DNA of 64,000 bases from Tenacibaculum sp. 190524A02b (GCF_964036645.1 NZ_OZ038525.1:3724001-3788000), one strand, 5' to 3'. Positions 8,031-17,394 are shown, counted from the first letter of the stretch. Notes: a model not told the origin generated them from the letters alone. Numbers and translations: made by a program.

Positions 8031-8876
8031 ATGCAAATATATCCTATAGAAACAGGTAACTTTAAATTAGATGGTGGAGCCATGTTTGGTGTTGTTCCAA
8101 AATCTATTTGGCAAAAGACAAATCCAGCTGATACTAAGAATATGATTGACATGAGTGTGCGTTGTATGCTTATTGAAGATGGAGATCGATTGATGCTTGT
8201 TGATACAGGGTTAGGTAATAAACAATCCGATAAGTTTTTTGGTTATTATTATTTGTATGGTGATTTTTCTTTAGATACTTCTTTGGCTAAGCATGGATTC
8301 CATCGAGATGATATTACGGATGTTTTTTTGACACATTTACATTTTGACCACTGTGGAGGTGTAATTCAATGGAATAAAGATAGAACAGGGTATATGCCTG
8401 CGTTTAAAAATGCCAAAGTATGGAGCAATGAACGTCATTGGGATTGGGCTGTAAACCCCAACCCAAGAGAAAAAGCCTCTTTTTTAAAGGAAAATATTTT
8501 ACCAATAGAAGAAAATGGTCAATTAAACTTTGTACATAGAAATACAAAAGATCAAGTTGGTTTTGATGTCATTTTTGTAGATGGACATACAGAAAAACAA
8601 ATGCTTCCTAAAATAGAATACAAAGGGAAAACCATTGTTTTTATGGCAGATTTACTACCAACAGTTGGTCATATACCACTTCCTTATGTAATGGGGTATG
8701 ATACTAGACCTTTACTTACAATAAAAGAAAAACAAGTTTTTTTAAACGAAGCAGCTGATAAAGAGTTTTACCTATTTTTAGAGCATGATGCACATAATGA
8801 ATTATGCACAGTGAAACATACTGAAAAAGGCGTTCGTTTGAAAGAGAGCTATAAATTTACAGACATTTTTAATTAA
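8031..8876 (+). CDS. MBL-fold metallohydrolase
   Basis: A 281-residue metallo-beta-lactamase-fold protein with the diagnostic THLHFDHCGG motif (His102, His104, Asp106, His107), then VDGHTEKQM, the bridging Asp in VFMADLLPT and the final His in LEHDAHN. No signal peptide is seen, so it is cytosolic. The family includes lactonases and glyoxalase-II-like thioesterases; the N-terminal IETGNFKLDGGAMFG resembles the quorum-quenching lactonase-like branch, but substrate cannot be assigned. It is followed after 11 nt by the S8 peptidase gene, suggesting one transcript. A weak CATCTTTG box lies just before the ATG. Confidence 0.88.
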   Translation: MQIYPIETGNFKLDGGAMFGVVPKSIWQKTNPADTKNMIDMSVRCMLIEDGDRLMLVDTGLGNKQSDKFFGYYYLYGDFSLDTSLAKHGFHRDDITDVFLTHLHFDHCGGVIQWNKDRTGYMPAFKNAKVWSNERHWDWAVNPNPREKASFLKENILPIEENGQLNFVHRNTKDQVGFDVIFVDGHTEKQMLPKIEYKGKTIVFMADLLPTVGHIPLPYVMGYDTRPLLTIKEKQVFLNEAADKEFYLFLEHDAHNELCTVKHTEKGVRLKESYKFTDIFN

Positions 8877-8887
8877 GATAGATATTT

Positions 8888-10528
8888 ATGAGAGTTTTGA
8901 AACCCGTATTTTATTCGGCAATGGCGGTTACAACTTTAGTTGGTTGTTCGTCAATTCACAAGTTACCTGTACCTGCGGGTAGTAATGCAGTAGTTAATAT
9001 TTCAGCAAAAAAAGCAGCGTTAACAGATGTAGAAAAAGATAACTGGCAGCATTTAGATTTAGCAACAGATTCTATTCCAGGAATGAGTGTTGACAAAGCC
9101 TATAAGTTTTTAGAAGGTAAAAAAGGAGTTGAAGTTGTTGTAGGTGTTGTTGATAGTGGTACAGATTTAAAACATGAAGATTTAGTAGATGTTGCTTGGA
9201 TTAATAAAAATGAAATAGCGGGTAATGGAATTGATGATGATAAAAATGGATATGTTGATGATATCAATGGATGGAATTTCCTTGGTAAATCATATACAGA
9301 ACATTTAGAATATGAGCGTATTTTAATGTATCCAACTGTAGCTGATGCTGAAACCTTATCGGAAGTTAAAGCGTATCAAGAAAATAAAATTAATGAGGCT
9401 AAGAAAACGAAAGATAGATATGCTAATTTAGTGGTTGGATGTGAAAGTTCTGATAAAGCTTTAACGAAGTATTTTGGAAAACCTGATTATACTTTAAAAG
9501 AAATTCAAGCAATTAATAGTCAGGATGCTGATTTGCAAAAGGCAATTGGGTTTGCTGGGCAAATGTTAGGATATTTTTCTGATTTTAAAGAAGCTAAAGA
9601 ATATTTTGAAAACGGTATCAAGAAAGCAGATAAAACGATTAATGGAGATAACTTAAAAACTGATTACAGAACTGTAGTTGGTGATAACGCTTATGATATT
9701 AAAGATAAGCCTGGTTATGGAGACGGAAATACTGGACATTCAGAAAAAGATGAAGCTCACGGATCTCACGTTTCTGGTATTATAGGAGCAACTAGAAGTA
9801 ACGGAAAAGGAATGAATGGTGTAGCTAATAATGTTAAAATTATGGCAGTTCGTTCAGTATCTGATGGAGATGAGTATGATAAAGACGTAGCTTTAGGTAT
9901 TCGTTATGCGGTAGATAATGGAGCAAAAATCATCAATACTAGTTTTGGTAAACCTTTCTCACCAAATAAGGAATGGGTTTATGATGCAATCAAATATGCA
10001 GCTAAAAAAGATGTGTTAATTGTAAATGCAGCTGGAAATGATGGGAAAAATATTGATGTTGAAAAATCATTCCCAAATGATGCTCCAGATTTAGTAAATG
10101 AAATTTCTGATAACTTCTTAACAGTTGGAGCAATGAGCTCAAACTATAATGAAAAGTTACCAGCTAGTTTTTCTAACTATGGTAAAAAGAATGTAGATGT
10201 TTTTGCGCCAGGAGTTCAAGTACATTCTACTACTCCAGATAATGAGTATAAAAAGTTTAGTGGTACTTCAATGGCTGCACCTTCAACTGCAGGTGTAGCA
10301 GCTTTAATCCGTTCTTATTATCCACAATTATCTGCGAGTCAAGTAAAGCACATTTTAATGAATTCAGGAACTAAAATTAATTTAAGTGTGGTAAAGCCAG
10401 GTTCTCAATCTGCTCAAAACCCAACAGGAGAATTAGTTTCTTTTTCTGAATTATCAGTTTCAGGACGTGTAGTTAATGCGTATAATGCATTAAGAATGGC
10501 AGATAGAATGGTGAACGGAAGAAAATAA
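8888..10528 (+). CDS. S8-family (subtilisin-like) serine peptidase lipoprotein
   Basis: A 546-residue subtilase. It has a lipoprotein signal (TTLVGC, Cys20) and the full catalytic triad: Asp89 in VVDSGTDLKHEDL, His291 in AHGSHVSGIIG and Ser461 in SGTSMAAPSTAGVAALI. Asn383 in NAAGND is the likely oxyanion residue. About 200 residues separate Asp and His, far more than in subtilisin; the insert (about 140-285) is charged and helical, as in Bacteroidota cell-envelope subtilases. No T9SS tail is present, so it is probably membrane-anchored. It sits 11 nt after the MBL gene and is followed by a terminator hairpin. Confidence 0.93.
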   Translation: MRVLKPVFYSAMAVTTLVGCSSIHKLPVPAGSNAVVNISAKKAALTDVEKDNWQHLDLATDSIPGMSVDKAYKFLEGKKGVEVVVGVVDSGTDLKHEDLVDVAWINKNEIAGNGIDDDKNGYVDDINGWNFLGKSYTEHLEYERILMYPTVADAETLSEVKAYQENKINEAKKTKDRYANLVVGCESSDKALTKYFGKPDYTLKEIQAINSQDADLQKAIGFAGQMLGYFSDFKEAKEYFENGIKKADKTINGDNLKTDYRTVVGDNAYDIKDKPGYGDGNTGHSEKDEAHGSHVSGIIGATRSNGKGMNGVANNVKIMAVRSVSDGDEYDKDVALGIRYAVDNGAKIINTSFGKPFSPNKEWVYDAIKYAAKKDVLIVNAAGNDGKNIDVEKSFPNDAPDLVNEISDNFLTVGAMSSNYNEKLPASFSNYGKKNVDVFAPGVQVHSTTPDNEYKKFSGTSMAAPSTAGVAALIRSYYPQLSASQVKHILMNSGTKINLSVVKPGSQSAQNPTGELVSFSELSVSGRVVNAYNALRMADRMVNGRK

Positions 10529-10552
10529 TTTATTGATTATTAAGTATATTTG

Positions 10553-10585
10553 AAAAGAGCATTTGTTTAAAAAATGCTCTTTTTT
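10553..10585 (+). terminator. Intrinsic terminator after the S8 peptidase
   Basis: AAAAGAGCATTT and AAATGCTCTTTT form a stem closed by a short A/T loop, followed by a T-run. Confidence 0.75.
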
Positions 10586-10600
10586 ATTAAATAAAGGAGA

Positions 10601-12445
10601 ATGAAAAAAATAATTTTAGGGGTTTCATTACTATCGATGTTTGCTTGCGCATCCGCTAATCAACAACAAACAACACCCACTTTACAAACAAAGCAAGCCG
10701 TTACCAATACTTATTGGCAACAACACGCAAACTATACTATGGATATTGATGTGAATGTAAAAACATATCAATATAAAGGGAAACAAAAGATAGTCTATAC
10801 CAATAATTCGCCTGATGCTTTAGATAAAGTATTTTATCATTTATACTTCAATGCTTTTCAACCAAACTCTCAAATGGACGTTCGTTCAAGAAATATTGAA
10901 GATCCAGATAAAAGAGTTGGAGATAGAATTAGTAAGTTGTCATCTTCTGAAATAGGATATATTAACGTAAAGTCTCTAAAACAGAACGGGGCAGAAGTAA
11001 AGTATGAAACAGTTGGAACTATTTTAGAGGTAACTTTAAATACACCTATTCAATCAGGAGAAAGTGTAACGTTTGATATGGTTTTTGATGCACAAGTACC
11101 AAAGCAGATTCGTCGTTCTGGAAGAAATAGTGCAGAAGGTGTAGCATTGTCAATGACACAATGGTACCCAAAAATGGCAGAATATGATTTTGAAGGTTGG
11201 CATACACCTCCGTATTTAGGACGAGAGTTTCATGGAGTTTGGGGAGATTTTGATGTAACGATTCATATAGATAAGAATTATACAGTTGGAGGATCAGGAT
11301 ATTTACAAAATCCACAAGAAATAGGACATGGTTATGAAAAAGAAAATGAGCCTTTAAATCTTCCTAAAGGAGATAAGTTAAGTTGGCATTTTAAAGCACC
11401 AAATGTTCATGACTTTACTTGGGCTGCAGATGCCAATTATGAACATGATAAGCTTGTTATGGATAATGGTATTGAGTTACATTTTTTATACAAGAATGAT
11501 TTAGATAGAGAGTACCTAGCTAACTGGAAACAATTACCAGGTAAAACTGCTGAGTTAATGGAATACTTTAGTAAGCATGTAGGACCGTATCCATATAAAC
11601 AATACTCAGTTATTCAAGGGGGAGATGGAGGTATGGAATATGCGATGTGTACGTTAATTACAGGAAAACGTAAATGGGGCAGTTTAATTGGTGTTACCGC
11701 TCATGAATTAGCACATACTTGGTTTCAGTTTTTATTAGCTACTAATGAAACCAAACATCCATGGATGGACGAAGGATTTACTACGTATATTTCGAATAAA
11801 TCAGTAGATGAAATTTTAAATAAAGGAAAAGAAAATCCAAATGAAGGTGCGTATAAGTATTATAATTATGTTGTTGGAAATAATATGGAAGAACCTTTGT
11901 CTACACATGCAGATAGATACCATACGAACATGGCATATGGAATGGGAAGTTATTCTAAAGGATGCATATTTTTAACACAATTAGAGTACGTTATTGGTAA
12001 AGAAAACGTAGCTAAAACACTTAAGAAATACTATGATGATTTTGTATTTAAGCATCCAACACCTAACGATGTAAAAAGAACAGCGGAAAAGGTGTCTGGA
12101 ATTCAGTTAGATTGGTATTTAAATGAATGGACACAAACTACACATACTATTGATTATGGAATTAAAAGTGTTAATGGAAAAGAAATTACATTAGAACGTA
12201 TAGGTAAAATGCCAATGCCCATAGATGTTGAGGTAACTTACACAGATGGTTCTAAAGAAATGTTTAATATTCCATTACGTATGATGCGTGGAGAAAAACC
12301 AACAAAAGCTATAATTATAGAGGATTGGACTTTTGCGCATCCAACTTATAGTTTTAAAGTATCAAAAGCTATAAAATCGGTAGAGATTGATCCCTCAAAA
12401 TTAATGGCAGACGTGAATATGAAAAATAATACTTTTTCAAAATAG
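10601..12445 (+). CDS. M1-family zinc metallopeptidase lipoprotein
   Basis: A 614-residue gluzincin. A lipobox is visible at SMFAC (Cys16). The N-terminal beta domain of M1 enzymes covers about residues 40-270. The active site is HELAHTWFQ (His368, Glu369, His372) with the third ligand Glu391 in WMDEGFTTY. The exopeptidase GxMEN motif appears as GDGGMEYAM, where Asn is replaced by Tyr; this is common in Bacteroidota M1-like enzymes and may change specificity. It would act at the periplasmic face of a membrane. Together with the preceding subtilase it suggests a peptide-degradation pair, although a terminator lies between them. Confidence 0.92.
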   Translation: MKKIILGVSLLSMFACASANQQQTTPTLQTKQAVTNTYWQQHANYTMDIDVNVKTYQYKGKQKIVYTNNSPDALDKVFYHLYFNAFQPNSQMDVRSRNIEDPDKRVGDRISKLSSSEIGYINVKSLKQNGAEVKYETVGTILEVTLNTPIQSGESVTFDMVFDAQVPKQIRRSGRNSAEGVALSMTQWYPKMAEYDFEGWHTPPYLGREFHGVWGDFDVTIHIDKNYTVGGSGYLQNPQEIGHGYEKENEPLNLPKGDKLSWHFKAPNVHDFTWAADANYEHDKLVMDNGIELHFLYKNDLDREYLANWKQLPGKTAELMEYFSKHVGPYPYKQYSVIQGGDGGMEYAMCTLITGKRKWGSLIGVTAHELAHTWFQFLLATNETKHPWMDEGFTTYISNKSVDEILNKGKENPNEGAYKYYNYVVGNNMEEPLSTHADRYHTNMAYGMGSYSKGCIFLTQLEYVIGKENVAKTLKKYYDDFVFKHPTPNDVKRTAEKVSGIQLDWYLNEWTQTTHTIDYGIKSVNGKEITLERIGKMPMPIDVEVTYTDGSKEMFNIPLRMMRGEKPTKAIIIEDWTFAHPTYSFKVSKAIKSVEIDPSKLMADVNMKNNTFSK

Positions 12446-12454
12446 ATAGAATAC

Positions 12455-12480
12455 AAAGTGAAGCGAAAGCTTCACTTTTT
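12455..12480. terminator. GNRA-loop intrinsic terminator
   Basis: AAAGTGAAGC-GAAA-GCTTCACTTT with a T-run lies between the convergent M1 peptidase and AraC-family genes. Confidence 0.8.
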
Positions 12481-13317
12481 TTATAAGTTAGTTAACCTTC
12501 TTTGAAGCTCAGTAGGTGTGAATCCAGTTTTTTTCTTTATGAATAAGCTAAAATTAGAAGGATTATCAAAGCCATAACTATAGGAAACTTCTTTAATGTT
12601 TACATCTTTAAAAATAAGCTCTCTTTTAATTTCCAATAATAAATTGTTATGAATGTATTGTAAAGGTGTTATTCCATAGTTTTTTTTTACTATTTCATTC
12701 AATTTTTTAGTAGATATATTTAGTTTTTCAGCATACTCGTTGACCGTAAGTTTATTTTTTTGACTATTGACTAAAGTGTTAAAATCAAATAATATTTTTT
12801 CTTTTTTTAAGTTGAAATTTTTATTTTCTGGTAAAAATGCCTCTAAATCATAAAGTATAACAGTTAATAAGTGTCTTAACTTTTGATCATAGAATGGTTC
12901 AGATTCATTAGTATTCTTCATTAAATTAACATATGAACTTATTTTTTCTATGAAATTTTTTTTGTTTTCAAATAAAATTTTTGGCTCAGAATGACATTGT
13001 AAAATTTGTAATGAATTTATTAGTTCTGTAGGTAAAGCAGTTGTTTTAAATTGTATTAGAAAACCATCAGCTTCTTTGTTTCTTTTTACAAGATGAACTT
13101 GCCTTGGTTTTACAATGTAACAAGAATTATTTTTAAGAAATATTTTATCAAAATCTATAAATTGATACCCACCACCTTTAGTAAAAAACATAAATTCATA
13201 ATAATTATGCCTATGCATTTCTTTATAATTATAAGGGTTTATATGTGGAATGTCTTCAATTTTGATATTAAATTCACTATTAATGTTATGAATTGGTATC
13301 TTGTTCTTGGTAATCAT
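12481..13317 (-). CDS. AraC-family transcriptional regulator
   Basis: A 278-residue regulator. The N-terminal half is a cupin-like sensor domain (HRHNYYEFMFFTKGGGYQFIDF, where the first part is the usual opening strand). The C-terminal half holds the two helix-turn-helix motifs: KLTVNEYAEKLNISTKKLNE and IKEVSYSYGFDNPSNFSLFI, followed by KKKTGFTPTELQRR. It is divergent from the YceI-like gene with only 101 nt between them, so it is the obvious candidate regulator of that gene. Its own -7 box TAAATTTG is the complement of 13331-13338. Ligand unknown. Confidence 0.92.
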   Translation of the reverse strand: MITKNKIPIHNINSEFNIKIEDIPHINPYNYKEMHRHNYYEFMFFTKGGGYQFIDFDKIFLKNNSCYIVKPRQVHLVKRNKEADGFLIQFKTTALPTELINSLQILQCHSEPKILFENKKNFIEKISSYVNLMKNTNESEPFYDQKLRHLLTVILYDLEAFLPENKNFNLKKEKILFDFNTLVNSQKNKLTVNEYAEKLNISTKKLNEIVKKNYGITPLQYIHNNLLLEIKRELIFKDVNIKEVSYSYGFDNPSNFSLFIKKKTGFTPTELQRRLTNL

Positions 13318-13330
13318 TTATAAAAAAGAA

Positions 13331-13392
13331 CAAATTTATAAGTTTTTGTCGTTTTTTCATAAGTATATTTTAAGATAAGCTATCTAGATTTG
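13331..13392. promoter_or_regulatory. Divergent promoters of the AraC-family gene and the YceI-like gene
   Basis: Two TAnnTTTG boxes face away from each other: TAAATTTG on the minus strand (complement of 13331-13338) for the regulator and TAGATTTG on the plus strand (13385-13392) for the YceI gene. Only 46 nt separate them, leaving room for one shared operator. Confidence 0.55.
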
Positions 13393-13418
13393 CCTTTCAC
13401 AAAAAACAAAGAATATCA

Positions 13419-13979
13419 ATGAAAAAAATCTTATTACTACTTACTGTTCTTTTATTTATAAATATGTCAGAGGCTCAGACTCTTTGGAAAGTTGATAAAG
13501 CACACTCTTCCATTACTTTTTCAGTATCGCATTTTATGATTTCTGAGGTAACAGGTAATTTTGAAGGTTTTGATATTACAGCAAATAGTAATGAGAAATT
13601 TGAAAGTCCAACATTCGAAGTTACTATTAATGCATCTACAATAAATACTAATCAAAAAGGAAGAGATAACCATTTGAAATCATCAGATTTTTTAGAAGTA
13701 ACAAAATACCCTAATGTGTTTTTTAAAAGCACAACCTACAAACAGCTAGAAAAAGGACAGTTTGAAGTCAAAGGAAACTTAACAATAAAAAATATTACGA
13801 GGGAGGCAGTGTTTAAAGGGAAATTGAATGGTATTATAAATGGAAGTAATGGTAAGAAAAAAGCTGGTTTAAAGTTAAGTACTATAGTTAAAAGAGAAGA
13901 GTTTAATTTAGGGACAGGAATGAATCCAATAGGTAAAGACATAAGTGTAATTGTAAATATCGAAATGAATCAACAATAA
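13419..13979 (+). CDS. YceI-family periplasmic protein
   Basis: A 186-residue exported protein with signal peptide MKKILLLLTVLLFINMSEAQ. The mature part follows the YceI lipocalin-like barrel: LWKVDKAHSSITFSVSHFMI, DNHLKSSDFLEVTKYP, GNLTIKNITREAVF and a closing VNIEMN. YceI barrels bind polyisoprenoids or other long-chain lipids in the periplasm. Length is usual for the family. It is divergently transcribed from the AraC-family gene, so control by that regulator is likely. It ends 26 nt before a tiny frame and two strong hairpins. Confidence 0.93.
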   Translation: MKKILLLLTVLLFINMSEAQTLWKVDKAHSSITFSVSHFMISEVTGNFEGFDITANSNEKFESPTFEVTINASTINTNQKGRDNHLKSSDFLEVTKYPNVFFKSTTYKQLEKGQFEVKGNLTIKNITREAVFKGKLNGIINGSNGKKKAGLKLSTIVKREEFNLGTGMNPIGKDISVIVNIEMNQQ

Positions 13980-14078
13980 TTTTTAAAGTTTTTAAATTTA
14001 AGCAGATGAGTAAAAAAGGAGCTTTGATTAAAGAAAGATCTATCTATACAAAATTGTTTGGAAAACTGTGAATTTTAG

Positions 14079-14112
14079 GAAGCTGTTCTATTGAACAGTT
14101 TCCTATTTTTTC
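14079..14112 (+). terminator. Intrinsic terminator after the YceI-like gene
   Basis: AGGAAGCTGTTC-TATT-GAACAGTTTCCT is a 12-bp stem with one G-T wobble and a tetraloop, followed by ATTTTTT. Confidence 0.8.
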
Positions 14113-14216
14113 ATAAAGTGTAACATATAAGGGAAATTAACGTCTTATTGTTAAATACTTACTTTTCTAACATAAGGAAGAAATTGAGAAAGTAAGTTGT
14201 TATTTATGGAATGATG

Positions 14217-14267
14217 AACTCCATATACCTTATCTAAAATTTTAGATAAGGTATATGGAGTTTTTTT
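14217..14267 (+). terminator. Long perfect palindrome with T-tract
   Basis: A 46-nt perfect inverted repeat without spacer (23+23, centre between 14239 and 14240; left arm starts AACTCCATATACC) is followed by seven T. It lies 26 nt before the next start codon. It is longer and more perfect than the other terminators here. Confidence 0.7.
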
Positions 14268-14292
14268 ATGTTTAATTTAAAAATTAAAATTT

Positions 14293-14925
14293 ATGAGAAA
14301 ATTATTAATAGGTTTATGTTTTTTATTGTTATCAGGAGTGGTCACTTTTTTCTTTTTTCCTCAGGTATACTTTGCAACAGGTATAGGTCAAAAAATAATG
14401 ATGAAGGTAATGGGAGAACAAACAGCTAGGTTTTATTATAGTGAAAATTCTGCGCTAAAAGATACTCTTTATATGAAAGGGGTTATTTACAGTAATACTT
14501 TAGATGATTTGAAAGAAGAGTTAGATAGAAATAATCAAATAACAACGTTGGTTATGCTTGAGGTACCAGGCTCAATTGATGATCATATAAATTTATTAGC
14601 TTCACGAGAAATAAGAAAAAGAAATATAAATACCTACATTCCAAATAATGGAATGGTAGCATCAGGAGGCACAGATATGTTTTTAGCTGGTGTTAAAAGA
14701 AATGCACATGTAACGGCAAAAATAGGAGTACATTCTTGGGCAGATGGTGATAAAGAAGGAGGAGATTATCCAGAGAATAGTGAGGTGCATACAATGTATT
14801 TAGAGTATTATGAAGAAATGAATATTGTGCGCGATTTTTATTGGTTTACATTAAAAGCAGCGCCAGCAAATGCTATTCATAATATGACTCCTGAAGAAAT
14901 TAAAAAGTATGGTATTATAAACTAA
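14293..14925 (+). CDS. ClpP/crotonase-fold membrane-anchored protein
   Basis: A 210-residue protein with one N-terminal membrane segment (residues 3-22) and a periplasmic domain like the COG3904 'predicted periplasmic protein' group of the ClpP/crotonase fold. Features are VMLEVPGSIDDHINLLASREI (a strand and helix as in ClpP/SppA), MVASGGTDMFLAG with a Ser at 124 in the nucleophile position, and KIGVHSW with His147 as candidate base. It may be a serine protease or an inactive relative; the catalytic acid is not identifiable by eye. It starts directly after the long palindrome and reads toward glnS. Confidence 0.7.
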   Translation: MRKLLIGLCFLLLSGVVTFFFFPQVYFATGIGQKIMMKVMGEQTARFYYSENSALKDTLYMKGVIYSNTLDDLKEELDRNNQITTLVMLEVPGSIDDHINLLASREIRKRNINTYIPNNGMVASGGTDMFLAGVKRNAHVTAKIGVHSWADGDKEGGDYPENSEVHTMYLEYYEEMNIVRDFYWFTLKAAPANAIHNMTPEEIKKYGIIN

Positions 14926-14968
14926 ATAAGCTGTAAAGTTTAGGTAATGTTCCCTCAACTATTTTATG

Positions 14969-14976
14969 TAATTTTG
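14969..14976 (+). promoter_or_regulatory. Putative glnS -7 promoter box
   Basis: TAATTTTG matches TAnnTTTG, 20 nt upstream of the glnS ATG; no clear -33 box. Confidence 0.45.
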
Positions 14977-14996
14977 TTCTTTCAATTTAATAGAAA

Positions 14997-16688
14997 ATGT
15001 CAGACGAAAAGAAATCATTAAACTTTATTGAACAAATAATTGAGGAAGATTTAGGAAATGGAATGCCTAAAGAAAACTTGCGTTTTCGTTTTCCTCCAGA
15101 ACCTAATGGTTATTTACACATTGGTCATACGAAAGCTATTGGAATTAGTTTTGGTTTGGGTGAACATTATAATGCACCAGTAAACCTTCGTTTTGATGAT
15201 ACAAACCCTGCAAAAGAAGAGCAAGAATATGTAGATGCTATTAAAAGGGATGTGTCTTGGTTAGGGTATCAATGGGCTAATGAATGTTATTCTTCTGATT
15301 ATTTTCAACAGTTATATGATTGGGCAGTTCAGTTGATAAAAGATGGAAAAGCATATGTAGATTCTCAAACATCTGAAGAAATGGCTCAACAGAAAGGAAC
15401 ACCAACTGAACCAGGAGTTGCTGGACCATATAGAGATCGATCTGTGGAAGAAAACTTGACACTTTTTACTCAAATGAAAAATGGCGAGTTTGATGAAGGT
15501 ACTCATGTTTTGAGAGCAAAAATAGATATGGAGTCACCTAATATGTTAATGCGTGATCCTATCATGTATCGAATTTTAAAAAAAGCACATCATCGTACTG
15601 GTAATGATTGGGTAATTTACCCAATGTATGATTGGACACATGGTGAAAGTGATTATATAGAGCAAATTTCTCACTCTTTATGCTCGTTAGAGTTTAAACC
15701 TCATAGAGAACTGTATAATTGGTTTAGAGATAATGTGTATGGGTATAGTAAAGAAACGTATCCATTGTCGCCAAAACAACGTGAGTTTTCTCGATTAAAC
15801 TTGAGTTATACTATAATGAGTAAACGAAAGTTACTAAAAATAGTAGAAGAAGGAATTGTTTCAGGTTGGGATGATCCTAGAATGCCAACTATTTCAGGGC
15901 TTAGAAGAAGAGGATACACACCTGCAGCAATTCGTAGTTTTATTGAAACAGTAGGTGTTTCTAAAAGGGAAAATGTGATTGATGTTGCGTTGTTAGAATT
16001 TAAAATTCGTGAAGATTTAAATAAAACAGCAAATAGGGTAATGGGAGTATTGAATCCTATTAAATTAGTGATTACAAATTACCCTGAAAATACTGACGAG
16101 GTATTAATTGCAGAAAATAACCCTGAAGACGAAAATTCTGGAAGTAGGGAAGTACCTTTTTCTAGAGAATTATATATAGAAAGAGAAGATTTTAAAGAAG
16201 AAGCGAATAAAAAGTATTTTCGTTTAACTATTGGTAAGGAGGTACGTTTAAAAAACGCCTATATTATAAAAGGAGAAGGTTGTATTAAAGATGGTGAGGG
16301 TAATATTACTGAGATTCATTGTACGTATGATCCGTTGAGTAAATCTGGAAGTGGTACTGAAGAAAGTAAACGAAAAGTGAAAGGAACTTTACATTGGGTT
16401 TCTATAAAACACGCAGTTGAAGCTGAGGTAAGAGTTTATGATCGATTGTTTTCTGACGAAGCTCCAGGAAGTCATAAAGACAAAGATTTTATGGAGTTTT
16501 TAAACCCAGACTCATTAAATGTAATTAACGCTTTTGTTGAACCTAGTTTACAAGAAGCTAGTATTGGAGATCGATTCCAATTTCAACGATTAGGGTATTT
16601 TAATGTTGATGATGATACCAATGATGGAAAATTAGTGTTCAATAAAACAGTTGGCCTGCGTGATACTTGGGCTAAAAAGAATAAATAA
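14997..16688 (+). CDS. glnS: Glutaminyl-tRNA synthetase
   Basis: A 563-residue class I synthetase charging tRNA-Gln in the cytosol. The ATP-binding HIGH motif is in PEPNGYLHIGHTKAIG, the acceptor and substrate region has LRFDDTNPAKEE, and the second signature is IMSKRKL (the KMSKS equivalent). GWDDPRMPTISGLRRRGY and the C-terminal anti-codon-binding beta-barrels follow. WVIYPMYDWTHGESDYIE is typical of GlnRS as opposed to GluRS. Length matches bacterial GlnRS. Presence of glnS implies direct glutaminylation without need for the amidotransferase route. Confidence 0.97.
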   Translation: MSDEKKSLNFIEQIIEEDLGNGMPKENLRFRFPPEPNGYLHIGHTKAIGISFGLGEHYNAPVNLRFDDTNPAKEEQEYVDAIKRDVSWLGYQWANECYSSDYFQQLYDWAVQLIKDGKAYVDSQTSEEMAQQKGTPTEPGVAGPYRDRSVEENLTLFTQMKNGEFDEGTHVLRAKIDMESPNMLMRDPIMYRILKKAHHRTGNDWVIYPMYDWTHGESDYIEQISHSLCSLEFKPHRELYNWFRDNVYGYSKETYPLSPKQREFSRLNLSYTIMSKRKLLKIVEEGIVSGWDDPRMPTISGLRRRGYTPAAIRSFIETVGVSKRENVIDVALLEFKIREDLNKTANRVMGVLNPIKLVITNYPENTDEVLIAENNPEDENSGSREVPFSRELYIEREDFKEEANKKYFRLTIGKEVRLKNAYIIKGEGCIKDGEGNITEIHCTYDPLSKSGSGTEESKRKVKGTLHWVSIKHAVEAEVRVYDRLFSDEAPGSHKDKDFMEFLNPDSLNVINAFVEPSLQEASIGDRFQFQRLGYFNVDDDTNDGKLVFNKTVGLRDTWAKKNK

Positions 16689-16697
16689 TTTAAAATA

Positions 16698-16730
16698 AAA
16701 CACCCTGATGAAACATCAGGGTGTTTTTAT
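16698..16730. terminator. Intrinsic terminator after glnS
   Basis: ACACCCTGATG-AAA-CATCAGGGTGT with flanking A and T runs lies between convergent glnS and the lipoprotein gene. Confidence 0.82.
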
Positions 16731-16758
16731 CTATTGAACTACAATAAGAAATAATTCT

Positions 16759-17262
16759 TTACTTAGCTTTTACTTTAAAAGATCCATTAGTAATATTCAT
16801 ATAATTTATTACTCTAGTATCTATGGGACAAGATTGTATTCTTCCAGAAAAAACTCCTGCAAAATTTGCCCCATCATTTTCAGAAGTTACAAAAGTGATT
16901 TTTCCATCTTTAGAGCAGTTTATATGAGTTATGATAGGACTATAACGATAATCTACTCCTTTTTCATGATACTCTATTTCTGCTAAAGAGCCAGAGCCAA
17001 CATCGTTTTTACGTAAAATTATAGTTATAATTTTGTCGGTAGAGTTGTCAATAGTTCCCGTTAGCTTAGGGATATTTTCACCATAAGCATGATAGGTGTA
17101 CGTACCGACTACTACTTTGTTGAAGATTAATTCTTCTCCATTAACAGTCATTTTAATTTCATTAACAGAAAGTTGTTCTTCAGGATTGTCATCATTGCCT
17201 GAACAAGAAAAAAAGAATAAAGAGGTTAGTACTAAAAATGTTTGGATGAATAGTTTTTTCAT
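16759..17262 (-). CDS. Small lipoprotein of unknown function
   Basis: A 167-residue exported protein with lipobox LFFFSC (Cys20) and an acidic start SGNDDNPEEQ. The rest alternates short beta strands (NEIKMTVNGEELIFN, GKITFVTSEN, FAGVFSGRI) and ends NGSFKVKAK. The pattern resembles the many Bacteroidota lipoproteins with a single Ig- or lipocalin-like sandwich. No named family recognised. It stands alone, convergent with glnS. Confidence 0.8.
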   Translation of the reverse strand: MKKLFIQTFLVLTSLFFFSCSGNDDNPEEQLSVNEIKMTVNGEELIFNKVVVGTYTYHAYGENIPKLTGTIDNSTDKIITIILRKNDVGSGSLAEIEYHEKGVDYRYSPIITHINCSKDGKITFVTSENDGANFAGVFSGRIQSCPIDTRVINYMNITNGSFKVKAK

Positions 17263-17394
17263 AGTTTAAAAGTTTAACAATTATGTTGCTAATGTAAGGG
17301 TTTTAACCTTTTTAAAAGCTCTTTTTATGTTAATTTTAAAGCCGATTTTGAACTTTCATTTACTTATAAAATAGTCTGTTTGTAGAAAATTTTT

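Larger units (their letters stand above)
13980..14292. other. 313-nt intergenic region with two strong hairpins
   Basis: No convincing gene. A 24-codon frame at 14006-14080 (start MSKKGALIKERS) ends at the base of the first hairpin. Between the two hairpins, 14112-14216 has no open frame of note and could be a small RNA ended by the long palindrome; no clear TAnnTTTG box was found for it. Confidence 0.5.
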
